DNA from: Adineta steineri | Lineage: Eukaryota > Rotifera > Eurotatoria > Adinetida > Adinetidae | NCBI GenBank assembly: GCA_905250115.1 | Contig: CAJNOI010000072.1 | Location: 401,525 to 465,524, forward strand | Length of the DNA: 64,000 nucleotides | Direction of reading: 5' to 3' | In this document: positions 21,995 through 33,554 of the stretch, in pieces | How the letters are laid out: each line of letters opens with the position of its first letter | Position numbering within the stretch: the first letter of the stretch is position 1 | The notes under the pieces: generated by a model | Told to the model about the DNA's origin: nothing | Database searches by the model: none | What the model saw: only the letters and a program-made list of their open reading frames with translations | Position numbers and translations under genes: made by a program

Positions 21995-22412
21995 CTTGAG
22001 GGTGTGGGTGTTCGTGCCCATAATCACTGAACCAGAGATGTCCATGGCGGCGAGGCAGCAACTTTTATCATACTGTCGCGGCAGCGGCAGCTCTTTCAGG
22101 AAACAATTTTAAAAATTACGAAATTTACACATAATCTCGACATTGACGTATTCCGCAATGTAAAACTAGACGAATCTCATCGATTAGCAGCAACAGCACT
22201 CGTTTAAACCACTCTCAGTCTTGAGAATCGGAAGATTTTAAAAACCCCATCGCGGCAGCGTCGTGGTAGCGGCAATTTTTTATAGGAGCGCGGTGCGGCA
22301 GCGGCGTGGCACACTTCTTTTTGTTATAGTCGCGGCGCGGCAGCGGCAGATTCTCAACCGCGATGGACATCTCTGCGCTGAACTCAACCCTACACCAACC
22401 CACACCCTCAAG
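21995..22412. repeat. Telomere-like hairpin split by an inserted MITE
   Basis: Left arm CTTGAGGGTGTGGGTGT (from 21995) and right arm CCCACACCCTCAAG (to 22412) are inverted copies separated by the element at 22033-22375. Without the insert the arms would be about 35-60 bases apart, as in other copies. Confidence 0.7.
22033..22375. mobile_element. hAT-like MITE inside a telomere-like hairpin
   Basis: 343 bases, ends CAGAGATGTCCATGGCGG and, inverted, CAGAGATGTCCATCGCGG. Flanking octamers CACTGAAC (22025-22032) and CGCTGAAC (22376-22383) differ at one position, an 8-bp target duplication. The interior is rich in CGGCAGCGGC words, strikingly GC-rich against its surroundings. Confidence 0.8.
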
Positions 22413-22819
22413 AACTATTGAAACTATGTTTATATTATTCAAAACTTTTTTCATATGCATTATCATGTTTACCATCTATTCAATAAACAGTTTATCGAGA
22501 TGTTAAACTTGATTGAAGTTATTTATATTTGGAAAAGAAAAGTATTATTTAGTGGAGTTTTTCATCATATACAATGACAATAAATGTTTTAGAATGAGAA
22601 GAATTTTGTGGTAAAACAGGTCTTTGAACACTTTTTACTATTGAATGTTTAAATGAAAAAATTTTCGATAACATTCATACTTATAAAAAAAAGAAAATGA
22701 AGTTTTATTAGTTGTTGCCGCATAATTTCATATTATTGATCAATATTCCCCATCATCTGATATACATATTATACAATTAAAACAAATTCAATCATCAATT
22801 TTATTAAAAAATTTAGAAA

Positions 22820-23068
22820 AAAGAAAATTTTCTGGAACATCAAATAATTCAGTATCTTTAATAAATACTTCTTACAACATCAATGAATTATATTCCATAC
22901 ACAAATATTTCATTAGAAAAACATCTATCAATATGTGATAATTGTATATTTTTATATCGAACAAAATTAAATGATCATGATATGAAAATTATTGTTGAAA
23001 AAGCAATAAATATTAAACAATGTCATATATTGAATTTGCATTATAACTCTTTCGGGTGCTTTATGTAA
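22820..23068 (+). pseudogene. Possible leucine-rich-repeat gene fragment
   Basis: A short frame ending at 23068 reads L-N-D-H-D-M-K-I-I-V-E-K-A and then L-N-L-H-Y-N-S, which resembles the lead-in of ribonuclease-inhibitor-type leucine-rich repeats. It stops after one repeat and no neighbouring exons were found. Best read as a decayed fragment. Confidence 0.3.
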
Positions 23069-23071
23069 CAA

Positions 23072-23279
23072 ATAATTACATAAATATAAAAAAAATATTA
23101 ATTTAGATAAATATCAATCAATTTAAGAGTGTAGTATGAGTAACATGTTAGTCTTGTTTCTTACTTACATCCATACGCAGATCCACACACCTAGACCCAG
23201 ACCCTCACATCTAAACTCACACCCTTAAATTGATTGATATTTATCTAAATTAAGATTTTTTTTATATTTATGTAATTAT
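23072..23279. repeat. Long palindrome around a telomere-like core
   Basis: Arms of about 56 bases (23072-23127 and 23224-23279) are near-perfect inverted copies containing TTTAGATAAATATCAATCAA. The core holds AGTGTAGTATGAG and C-rich CACACCTAGACCC-type sequence. It could form a very stable cruciform. Confidence 0.75.
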
Positions 23280-24978
23280 AATATTTGATTTGTACATTTT
23301 TTTGAATATAATAAATGATTCATAATGTGAAACTACTATTAAGTTAAGGCATTTCATATATGTTAAAAATCAAGTACATATAAGACTTATCTAACTTAAC
23401 TTTTACGAAATAATTTCTTATGACTGTTTGGGTGCACATAGCCACTTCTATATGAAAACATTCATTAATCACAACATTTGTTGTTGCTCAAAGTTGATCC
23501 GATTGTTCACCAATACATGCTGAAATAGCAATAGGAGCTTTTTTACAATAATTTCCGATAAATAACTCTCCAGTATATTGACGTATTATATTGATATATT
23601 TTGCAAATTTTATATATAAAGTATTACTCATACTGGTAGTTTGACCATCAAATGAAGCTGAAAAACGTACTTATAAAATATTTTCAACATAAAATTCCGC
23701 TACAAATAAAAATTGAAGTGTTTAACAATTATCAATAGATTCATAACAACAATTAGATAATAATCAGAAAAATTTTCATACTATACTTGGTGGACTTATT
23801 CAATTAATATCGGTTCAAATTGATCAGAAGATAATTGCTGATGAAACAGTTCTTTATATTATTCAAGCCATGAAAACTAATGTATCAATCAAATCTGATT
23901 GTGATGGGACATTAAATTATATTTTCATAAAAGTCAATGAGTTCGTCAAAAAAAATAATTGGAAATAATTCTGATGAAATATAAAAATGACGAAGAGAAT
24001 TATATCAAAGTAAGAAACTATAGAAATGTCAAACAAAGAAACGATGAGTAGATTCAATTCAATCAAATTTATTTATTAAAAAAGAACAGATCAAAGGCGA
24101 GCTTGATAAATCAGTTGACGAACATTAATTTAACTTTGTTTTATATCATCTTTACAGTAAATAATGAATTTTATACCAAATGAAAACGAGAGTTATCGAT
24201 ATTCTTCTGGCGAAATGCTATTTCTAACAATCAATAAATACAAATAGTATTATTCATCTACAAGAAAATTTTCATAATTCTAAAATAGATTTTTTTTAAC
24301 AAATATAAAACGGATAAAAATATTATTTTAATGTCAATACAAAATTTAATAATATGAATTTATCATGTATGTTTTATTGATATTTATGTATAATAAACAA
24401 ATAGAATTACAATGAAGAAAATCATAGAAGAAAAGAGATACTATTCGATTGATGATATTAAATAATAAAATAATCATTTATACATTCCTTAATTCTACGT
24501 TCTCGTTATTGGAGAAATCGAAAGTTTTGACTATTCAATAAGAGATAGATTTTATTCTAATAAATCGATTATCTTATCATATGAATTTATTTTTTTTACA
24601 ATCATTTTTTATATAATCTAACCATTGATTTAGATTCATTCTTTATATTAATCTAATAAGATTGAAAATTTAAACACGTAATTATCTGTACGTACTCAAT
24701 AGTAGGTATGATTAATTTTTATATTTTGATTTTTCGTAGAAAAAAAATACGTGTATATCTTTTGAAAATAATTTCACCTATGATAGACATGTGTGTAGGT
24801 AAGAAAAATTTTTCTTCGTATTAAGAAATTTGTTTTTGTCATTATATGATTTATAAAATACGTCGTTATTTTTTCAAGGTTTCTCTATTGATGCATATCG
24901 GTTTTATATTTAGTAAGGATGATTGTGAGATCAAAATATGTTATTTTTTATAATCCCCCTTTTTTCTCTATGGTGTGA
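23280..24978. other. AT-rich stretch, gene remnants at most
   Basis: A minus-strand open stretch at about 23485-23665 and a plus-strand one at about 23815-23965 have coding-like composition, but no start, splice borders or recognised family. Nothing else is seen. Confidence 0.35.
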
Positions 24979-24994
24979 CCAATAGATATATAAG
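24979..24994 (+). promoter_or_regulatory. CCAAT/TATA-type promoter of the Cys-rich gene
   Basis: CCAATA at 24979 and TATATAAG at 24987-24994. Initiation about 25-30 bases downstream would put the ATG at 25022 at the very 5' end, favouring the ATG at 25082. Confidence 0.5.
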
Positions 24995-25081
24995 GATGAG
25001 AATCTTCACATAAAAATACCATTGTGCATACATCCTACCTTGGTTATTTATCTACACATCCGATCAACCAGCAATCAAAAA

Positions 25082-25603
25082 ATGAGTGGTATTCAAACAA
25101 TAGCTTATTTGGTTCTTGTCTCTTTATTCTTGACAATAAACTGTTATGTACAAGAAAACAGCAACGAAGATATGGTTGATGACAGTTATTATGGTGCTCG
25201 CCGACACTTGGTAGCAGAATATCTCAGCCAATACGTTGACAAACGTGCTGCTGCTAAATCAGTTTGTGGTGGTACTACTCAATGTGCAGATTTTTGTAAT
25301 TCAAATACCCGCTATGATGCTAGTACTACATGTGGTTTGACTTGTTATGATAGTAAGTGGGTAGAAAAAGTTGGTAGTACAGGCACTTGTCAACTTAGTT
25401 CTAATGTTTGTGCTGGTGCTTCTTCTACTTTTTGTCCTGGTGGCAATTATACTAGCGTTCATAATGGTTTTTCAGGCAATCCAAGTTATTTCGATTGCGG
25501 TAACGGTTATGGTTGTGGTACCAATGGAGGATGTTGTGTTCGTATTGCTGGTCAAACTGCTAGTACTTGGCAATATTATTGTCTGAAATGCAATCAAAGC
25601 TAA
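25082..25603 (+). CDS. Small secreted Cys-rich protein with probable propeptide
   Basis: 173 aa from the ATG at 25082. This start is chosen over the in-frame ATG at 25022 because a typical signal peptide (residues 1-21, hydrophobic core AYLVLVSLFL) begins there and the TATA box lies only 28 bases before 25022. An acidic propeptide-like segment (22-55) contains Arg-Arg at 40-41 and Lys-Arg at 54-55, possible processing sites. The remainder has 14 cysteines in about 115 residues, including a C-C pair and Gly-rich segments, so it is probably disulphide-bonded. The family is not recognised; an extracellular effector, feeding or defence role would be a guess. AATAAA lies at 25855. Confidence 0.75.
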   Translation: MSGIQTIAYLVLVSLFLTINCYVQENSNEDMVDDSYYGARRHLVAEYLSQYVDKRAAAKSVCGGTTQCADFCNSNTRYDASTTCGLTCYDSKWVEKVGSTGTCQLSSNVCAGASSTFCPGGNYTSVHNGFSGNPSYFDCGNGYGCGTNGGCCVRIAGQTASTWQYYCLKCNQS

Positions 25604-25854
25604 AACTGATGAACAGTTTTATTATATGAAGAGAACTTTATTCATGCTCTGCATGTATCTATTCTTACTTAGTTAGTTTCATTATGTATCTTTTATAGTG
25701 TGCGTACTTCTTTTTTTTAATCTTTTCTCATTAATATAATCATCTTTTTTTTCTTGTACTCTTTAATTAATACTCTATTATTGACACATAAAATGTTTTC
25801 TTTCTAAAAATTCTTTTTTTGTGATATTACGTATAGAAACAATTCAAAGTTTTC

Positions 25855-25860
25855 AATAAA
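25855..25860 (+). terminator. Polyadenylation signal of the Cys-rich gene
   Basis: AATAAA about 250 bases after the stop, followed by T-rich sequence. Confidence 0.5.
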
Positions 25861-25869
25861 ATCTTCATA

Positions 25870-27435
25870 GTATAGAAAAGTCTTTCGTTTTAATCTTGTT
25901 ATTTTTTATGTGTTTTACTCATAGAAAAAGAAAAATAAGTATACAACCACATGAGAAAAGACGAAGAATAGAACGAAATAAAAACAAAGAGTGATTAATA
26001 ATATATAAAATTACTTTAAGTATTATTGAAGCAGACGAAAAAAGTATAAAGAATGAGGATTTATTTCATTCGTTTTTCGACTAATTCAAAAAATCGATTG
26101 ATCTAGTCTAAAGCTTTGAACAAACTAGAAAGTTTTATATTATGTCATTGGTATAAGTCTAAATCCGATCTATTGAATTTCGAATCTATTTCGGTTTTGA
26201 TCAAGTTAGAATCTAGCAGAGATAGAGAAAAGATTTTCTGTTCAAGTCATAAAAGATATCATCAATAAAAACAAATAAAAAAAGACGTGACCATTCTGAA
26301 TGTGAATTTATTTTTTTCAGTAATTTAGTGTGATGGTCTATAGACACGTGTTTAGATTATTATTCTTTTCATTTGTACATATATACAGTTAATAAGTGTA
26401 TTATAATTTTTTTGTATTGTATTGAATATGTTTTTGTTTTGATGATTGTGATCATAATGACGTAAATACATTCAAGGACTGATCAAATTTCGATGATGAT
26501 ATAAATATTTCGGTTGTTTCACATCGAATATGTTCGTCGTTTTTTTTATTATGGTAACTTCGCAACTTATGAAGATAATATAAAGTCTCTTTTCATTCGT
26601 TTTTATTGAAGAAAAATTTCTTCAACTCACTAAAATTGCCAATACATCTTATGATTGAAAAGGTTATGGATATCATAGATATGATACACTTACAACCTGA
26701 GCGAATGATTGAATAGTTGATATATTATACGAAAAGAAAATACCACGAAATAAGGTAATAACAGAAATAGGGTGTGTGTGGGTGTAATCTATGTAGGTGA
26801 TAGTGTCCACACCCACCATTTTCTTTGAAAATATTATTTTAGTTAATTAATATTTAAATCAATTTAAGTATAGACAGACCAATAATATTAGATTTAATTA
26901 CAAGAGTTTCGATAAGAATAGATAATCACATGTTTACTTGAGATAAGTATAAATTCAGATATTTTAAATTTTATTTGTTACTGCATCATGAAATAAAAAT
27001 TCAATTTATAAAATAATTACTTTTAAATGATTTTAGTCATACGTAGTGAGGATTATTTTTCTACTGTTAAAATATAATTTATAATAATTGTTATTCTCTT
27101 TAGAATCGAATAAAGTTAATGACAAAACATTGAATCCATTTTTTATTGTTAAGGTCAAGGAAAAATGATTACTATTATCATTAATTGAGTTTAAGTAAAC
27201 TAAGAAAAACAGAAATCACAGACATATGGGTCATGTTACAAACAAAAAAAGAATAAAAGTAAGCTGTCTTAAGCATCCAGCTGATTCGTTGTATTTGTTC
27301 AATTTTATCAAATCATTCAATTGCATTTTCTTATCTTTTATTTCTTTTAAAATAAAATATATACATCTAAAATATCTCAGTTCTTTCATCTTCAAAATTA
27401 GTTTGTTAATGATAATTTCTAATTCTTTTTCTTCG
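25870..27435. other. Gene-free AT-rich stretch
   Basis: Only one notable item: a telomere-like hairpin at 26771-26817 (GGTGTGTGTGGGTGT / GTCCACACCCACC). The short frames at 27226-27468 are low complexity and antisense to the 3' end of the receptor gene. Confidence 0.5.
26771..26817. repeat. Telomere-like hairpin
   Basis: GGTGTGTGTGGGTGT arm, short spacer, and inverted CCACACCCACC arm. Confidence 0.6.
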
Positions 27436-30400
27436 CTATTGCGTATCATTAATATCAAGTGTAACTAATTTGCTTAGAGTTTCATGTGTTGGAACTAGAT
27501 CTTTTTGTGTTCGCAATTGAGTATAAACGCCATATCCAACTTGTTGCATTTCCATATATACATGAACTAAATTTAGATAAATTCGAATTGATCCTACTGA
27601 TCCATAACGATATGCTAAATATTTCCATAGAAGTGTTATATATCCATTTTGAGTTTGAAAAACAGCTTGTTTTTTCTTTAGTATTTTTGTTGGTGTTGGA
27701 GAATTATCATGATAATGAAGAGGAGTAGAAAAGAATAATATAATAACAAACAAACGTGTCACTATTGGATCAGTTGTCCATGATTTCTCAGCCATTTTTT
27801 CTGCTCTATTAAATTCTTCGTATAATTGTATGCCACAAATTAACTGCCATGTTTTATTATAAGCATTCACCTAGAACACAACAAGAAATGATAGTTTATC
27901 TTATTGAAATAAATAACTAGTTTTGAATGATTTTGACTCTTTTTTACCTGCCATGGTTCAGCATAACATGATTGATTAAGTTCATGAAGATTAGGAAAGA
28001 TTAATGGTCGAATATTAGTTTTATATAGATAATTTCGAGTGGAACGAGGGAGGGAATAATAGGCTGGTAATGTTTTAAGAAATGAAGAAACTGCAAGAAC
28101 AATACTCATTGTTATAGTTGTTGGATAAATATTGTATGGCTGTTCATTTGGTGATTGTGGTGTTCTATTAAAAATAACTGAAGAACGTTGTTGAACATAA
28201 GTTTTGATACAACATGACTCATAAGCATAAACAATATTTGATAAATGACGCCAGTCTATCTCTACTGATAGATCCATATTATTCACCATATGCTGCAAAA
28301 GAAAATGTAGAACAATATAAAAGTAATCCTTATAACACTTTAATTAATGAAGATGAATATGTAGAGATCATTCACAAATCATTGTTATGTCTTAGAATAT
28401 TATGACACTGGAAATACAATAAAGTTTCTTAGCTTTAGATATAACATTGAAATAGTTAATTGTTTATTTAAATCTTTTTCATTAATATTTATTCACTGTT
28501 TGTTTTGAGAACTTTGACCTCGATACATTTTAATTAACTAAAATAATAATTATTATTATTTAATGTATCCGTTAGAGGATATGATGAACCAATATGATAG
28601 AGAAGCAAGTTAAGGGAATTTTTCTCATTCGAATTTTTATACATTCGTTACTCATCCTAAATAAATATTTTTTATTATCGTTTGGCTACTTATAATCTTT
28701 CGGGAAGTCGAATAAATTGTTCAAATGAGAATTAATTGTCTTCTCTTGAGATTAAATATGAAATTAAGAAAATTAATTTCATGTAGAAAAAGCATGTGAT
28801 AAGTACTTTGAAATTAATGACGCGCGTATAGAAAGCAACTATATCGTACAAAAAAAAGAATATAGAAACGAACCGTTTGACACTCTCACGTGTGATATAC
28901 ACAAATGTATAAGATGTACAGTAAAAACAAAATTCTATAGTTAAAATATCAGAAATATATGACTTAAGTTATAATCAATATTGAGAATTCTACCAGTTAT
29001 TCCCTCTACTGAAAGGAGGGTATTACGCAGAATGAGCAAACTTCGTTCGTTCGTGAATCCGTCCGTCCGTCCGTCCGTTCGCTCTGTCTGATTGGTTGAT
29101 TTAAAGTTCTAATTCTTTCGTGCTATAAGGGTTGACCAAAGGGTAATTGGAATCGGGGAACTCGAATTTGATGTTAGTTTTTTACAAAAAATTTTTTAGT
29201 AATATTTTTTTACAAAAAGTTTTTAAGGAATATTTTTTTGCAGAAATTTTTTATACGATAGTTTTTATCAAAGGATCAATTTTTTACAAAAATTTTTTAA
29301 ACAATATTTTTAACGAAGGACCATTTTTTTACAAAAAATTTTTAAGGAATATTTTTTAACAGAGGACCATTTTTTTACAAAATTCTTTTTCCGTATAAAG
29401 TTTGATCAAAGGTAATCGGGGTCGAGGAGCTCGAATTTGAGGTTAGTTTTTTAGAATTTTTTTAGGTATCAAATTTTTTAAGCAATGGACCACTTTTTGT
29501 ACAAAAAAACTTTTTCTTATAGAGTTTGATCAAAAGTAATCGGGTGGGGGGACATGAATCCGATGTTGGTTTTTTGAAAATTTAAGAGATTTAGTAATGG
29601 TTACATCATAGAAACTCTAGTTGAAGTAAGCGGAAGAAAAGTTAATAACTCAGTATCAGTTTTAATTAAAGATTTTTCCGTTGTTGACTATCACACGCCA
29701 TGTCTTTCGATATAATTGTAGCAGAAAAATGTAAATAAAAGCGAGATATCTGGTCGCGACCCTGGTGTTGGATCTTCATCGGCATCATATATATAACTAT
29801 CATTCCAAATATGCGAAGAACTATGCTAGACGAATATGCTCTATGCGCAGCGATTTACAAAACAGTACTTCCTTGTTTCAGTCTCTTTTTAGGGATCGTA
29901 TTACCAGAAGCTTATCGCGTTTTGTAGTGACACTGAAAGGAAACCAATTTATTTCCCTCAAAAGTGAAGGATATAGTGAAGGTATCCATAAAAACGGCTA
30001 GTCGTGAGTGGCCGACCGGAGGGAGACCGACGAACGTTTAGACGTTAATTTGGGAAGTTAATACAATGTATAGACTTAAAAATTCGCAAGTAGCTTGAAC
30101 GGTTTTGTCGCAGGAACCTAACTGATATTCTCTTTCTCGTAGAGAAGAGTCCAGTAAACATAAATTGTCTGCTTGATTGCTTGCTTGTATGTCCGCAGGG
30201 TCCAAACAACATTGAAATTTAATTTTTCAGATACTTCCGGAAAACTTTGACTGGGGGGTAATTGAGTGTGGAGAACTCGAATCTGGGATTGGTTTATTAA
30301 AATTAATTAGTTAATAATTAGTTAATAATTAATATTATTAATTTTTGAAGTATTTTCGAAAAAGTTGGAGCAAAGGGTAATCGAGTATGGAGAACTCGAA

Positions 30401-32208
30401 TCTGAGATTGATTTATTAAGATTAATAAGTTAATAATCAGTTAATAATTGATATCATTAATTTTTGAAAAAAGTTTGACCGAAGGGTAATCGAGTGCCAA
30501 GAATTCGAATGTGAGATTAATTTTAGTTAAAAATCAATTAATAATTAATTAATATTATTAATCTTAAAGATAGTTCCAAGAAAGTTTTACCAGAGGGTAA
30601 TTCGAGAATCGATTTTTTAGAAAAGACATTTTTGAGGCATTTCGATGCGGAAGCTTCGAATCTGATGTTAGTTTTATAAAATAATTTTATGGATCACTTT
30701 TTTAGGGAGAGAACCAATTTTTATAAAAAAAAAATTTTCACAAGGGGTGACCGAAGGGTAAGTGGGATGGAAGAACACAAATCTGGTGTTAATTTTTCCA
30801 AACTGTATAAGCAAAAAGTTTAGTATTGTAGAATACGATTTCGACGAGAAAGAGCTGAGCGAGTCCGCAGACGAGCGTTACTTGTTCCTACGAGAGTGAA
30901 TCAGCCAGGTTATCATTTTCCTGAGAATAAAAGAGAAATTAAAATCTGTGCTGAAAGCCACACACTGTTATGTAAATTCTAGAAGTTTTTGATTACGAAT
31001 CTAGTCAATATGAGTGGCTTAGTTTTCATATGTAGAAATGATCATGTGACTCGTGAGAAAATAGAAAAATATACTATGTATGTCAACGGCTGGTCGTGGC
31101 TGGCCGACCAAAGGGAGGCCGACGAACGACAAGACGTTAGTTTGTCAGCTTAAAGTGTGTCAAATGAGTCACAGTGAAAGACTTTTTGAGAAGTGATCAA
31201 GTGATTCGATTAATGAACCAAAACAAATTTTTATCTCATTACGAGGATGGTGATCGATCCGATCAAATCCTTTCAGTAGAGGGTCAGCGGCGATTGCGTC
31301 GCGTTACTTGTATCTAGTAAATATGAATATATATATTATAAAGAAATAAAGCTACGTTTATCGCGTCAATTAATCCAAAGAACTATTTTCTTTTAGTTTC
31401 ATAAAACTTCTTATATTCTGTCTTTTACTAAACATATTCATGTCACTAAATATAGACAATCTTTGTAAATGTACGTTATCTATTACGTTTACTAAAGCTT
31501 CTCTTTTTACTAAATACTGATAAAATACACGTTTTATACGTAGAGACAATATAAATGAAAAGTTTAAAATAGAAATGGATAATTTTACATTGATAAATGA
31601 TCCAATTATTTCGTTTTCAGTCATCTATTTCCTATGATCAATATTTACCTGAGGAATTGATAATTCTTTTATTTCTCGTATTTGTTGTGTTAATAATTCT
31701 CGTTGTCGACGATTTATGTCAAGAAGCTGTTTATATCGTTCATTTTCTTCATCTGTTCGAACTAATTGTTCTTTCATTCCCATGTCAAAACAACGACGCA
31801 ATCGACATGATGAACATCGACGAATTTGTAAATAACGCATTGTTCTTTCATTCATCTCATAATTATTCATCACTGATGCACTCATATCACGATGTCGACA
31901 TGGTAATTCAAGAAGCTAAACAACAACAATAACAAATAGTTTTTCAGTAGAAAAACAACTGCTTTTCTTACCTCTTTTCGCCGTGCATTTCGTCGAAAAA
32001 AAGCTTTTATTTTCAAACAATAAAAAAGCAAATATGGTATAGAAAATACATGAAAATATGATGCAATACCTTTACAAGGAGCACATGTTAATACTCCAAA
32101 GTTGATTCCAATCGATTTTGATCCACATATAACACATTGATTAATAGAATCATGTGACTTTTGTCCGCAATAATGTATTCCTGAAGTTATTGGTTGAAAT
32201 GCGTTGTT
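27436..32208 (-). CDS. Nuclear receptor (DNA-binding and ligand-binding domains)
   Basis: Exons on the minus strand: 32208-32070, 32003-31972, 31915-31649, 28292-27948 and 27870-27436, all GT/AG and in phase (405 codons before the stop). Finger 1 is C-V-I-C-x13-C-A-P-C-K followed by AFFRR, the P-box and recognition helix of nuclear receptors. Finger 2 includes RRCSSCRLRRCFDMGM. A charged, probably helical linker follows. The ligand-binding domain (about 260 aa) spans the last two exons, with WRHLSNIVYAY (helix 3 region) and LLWKYLAYRYG. The first coding exon is missing; an ATG directly before a GTAAGA donor at 32825-32827 would fit in phase. Odd points: Ser stands where the second Cys of finger 2 is expected, about 15 extra residues separate the finger-2 cysteine pairs, and a 3.36-kb intron holds a repeat element. 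A ligand-regulated transcription factor by family; ligand unknown. Confidence 0.82.
28293..31648 (-). other. Giant intron of the nuclear receptor gene
   Basis: GTAAATATTG donor at 31648 and CTTTTGCAG acceptor at 28293. Other introns of this gene are about 55-80 bases. Most of the extra length is the inverted-repeat element at 29002-31283; the rest is AT-rich without features. Confidence 0.65.
29002..31283. mobile_element. 2.3-kb inverted-repeat element with internal degenerate repeats
   Basis: Perfect 16-base terminal inverted repeats, CCCTCTACTGAAAGGA at 29002-29017 and its reverse complement at 31268-31283. Inside are at least seven diverged copies of a block with GGGTAATCGAGT..GAACTCGAATCTGAGATT (for example near 29137, 29409, 30260, 30377, 30486), a CCGT run near 29060, and two direct copies of GGCCGACC..GGGAG.CCGACGAACG near 30009 and 31100. 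No target duplication or transposase is visible, so it is probably a non-autonomous element. Confidence 0.55.
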
Positions 32209-33093
32209 CTATTTCGTAATATAATATTAGAAACTTATTCTGTTAGATTTTGTCGTAGATTCGTAAGATTTTTCTCCTAAGAGTTCAGTATGCTTTCTTT
32301 TATACATGTGCTAGTGTTCTTAAATTAATTCCAACTAGACTAATGAAAACCTTTATAAATTTTTGTGAGAAAACTATAAATAAACTACTTCATGACTTTT
32401 ATATTTTTAGATGAAATGTATAAGATTAAAAAAATATTTTATCATTTAATAATATAAATTGAGAAATATTCTGAATAACGAAACAAGTTTTCATTCTTTG
32501 AGCAAACCCGACTAAGAATGTGTCTAGCAGACTTTAATATTTAAAAATGTCCTTTCTAAAAATAGGAACTAATATGTGCGGAAGTGTTTATTTTCATGCA
32601 TTCTTATTTATATAATGGGCTTTCAGGATCAACGGTCTGGAAATATTATTTCTTGATATTATTATTATTACTCTAGACTGCTCAACTAATTTGTTTCTCA
32701 TAAAAGAAACAGTGATAAGTTTTTCTAAATGGAATATGACATATAGAGAGATAATCTCAAAATTATATAGATCAAAAATAATTTATACTAGAAATATTGA
32801 AAAGAAAAAGAAATAAAATCTTACCATTTGTCTATCATAATAAACATTATCTAATTAATTCATAATAATTGTTTTATTTGGCGTTTCAATTATAAATAAT
32901 AATTTATTGAAATATTATTGAATTGTAATATTTATATATAAACACAACTTGTCTATAATAAAAAAGAAAAATGTAAAGAAACATGTTTTTACTCTTTCAG
33001 TATTTGGTTTCCTTTTTTTTTAATACGCAAAAGTATTCTCAAATATTTTAGTAGATTATTACTTCATTCGCTGATTAAGGAAGCACAAGAAAT
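32209..33093. other. Region upstream of the nuclear receptor
   Basis: AT-rich. Probably holds the 5' exon and promoter of the minus-strand receptor (candidate exon end at 32825). No other gene is seen. Confidence 0.4.
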
Positions 33094-33345
33094 ACGGTGT
33101 GGGTGTGGGTGTGGGTGTGTTTTGAATCCTTTATACGCCGTTAGACTCACACCCACCCTACGTCCACACCCTCACTCATACCCACACCCACACCNNNNNN
33201 NNNNCCCATACCCTGGCTAGCAACAGAATATCAAGCAGCTACTCTTTTGAGAGTGTGAGACTAGGTGTCGGCATTCGATCAAACCTCACCCACACCCACT
33301 ACACCCAGACCCACATCCACACCCACACCCAAACTGCAACACGCG
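33094..33345. repeat. Telomere-like repeat cluster with assembly gap
   Basis: GTGTGGGTGTGGGTGTGGGT followed by long CCCACACCC-type tracts, interrupted by 10 Ns at 33195-33204. It includes one copy of the direct repeat described at 33212-33554. Confidence 0.7.
33195..33204. other. Assembly gap (10 N)
   Basis: Ten Ns inside a C-rich tandem repeat, so the local repeat length is uncertain. Confidence 0.95.
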
Positions 33346-33554
33346 GTGTTTGCTTCACATTCGAAGAACGGGTGAGCTGTGTAAAGACGAGATAAAAGCA
33401 CAAGAAGGACTGTGCACAAAAGACTACCCTTATCAGAGGGAAGAAAACAGTGCATCTACAACAATATTTCAGGCTAGCAATGGAATATCAAGCAGCTGCT
33501 CTTTTGAGAGTGTGAGACCAGGTGACCAGGTGTCGGCATTCGATCAAACCTCAC
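33212..33554. repeat. Direct duplication of about 80 bases
   Basis: CTAGCAACAGAATATCAAGC.. with CTCTTTTGAGAGTGTGAGAC and TCGGCATTCGATCAAACCTC at about 33216-33288 recurs at about 33475-33554 with few changes. The second copy has a small internal repeat of GACCAGGT. The copies are separated by a telomere-like tract. Confidence 0.7.

Noticed and set aside
31370-31624. An 84-codon minus-strand frame after the nuclear receptor linker exon
   Set aside because: Using it would need a 24-base intron, and the linker exon joins the ligand-binding exon in phase without it. It is best treated as intron sequence.
33195-33345. CRISPR-like array in the C-rich repeats
   Set aside because: The repeats are short simple tracts without uniform spacers, in a eukaryotic window.
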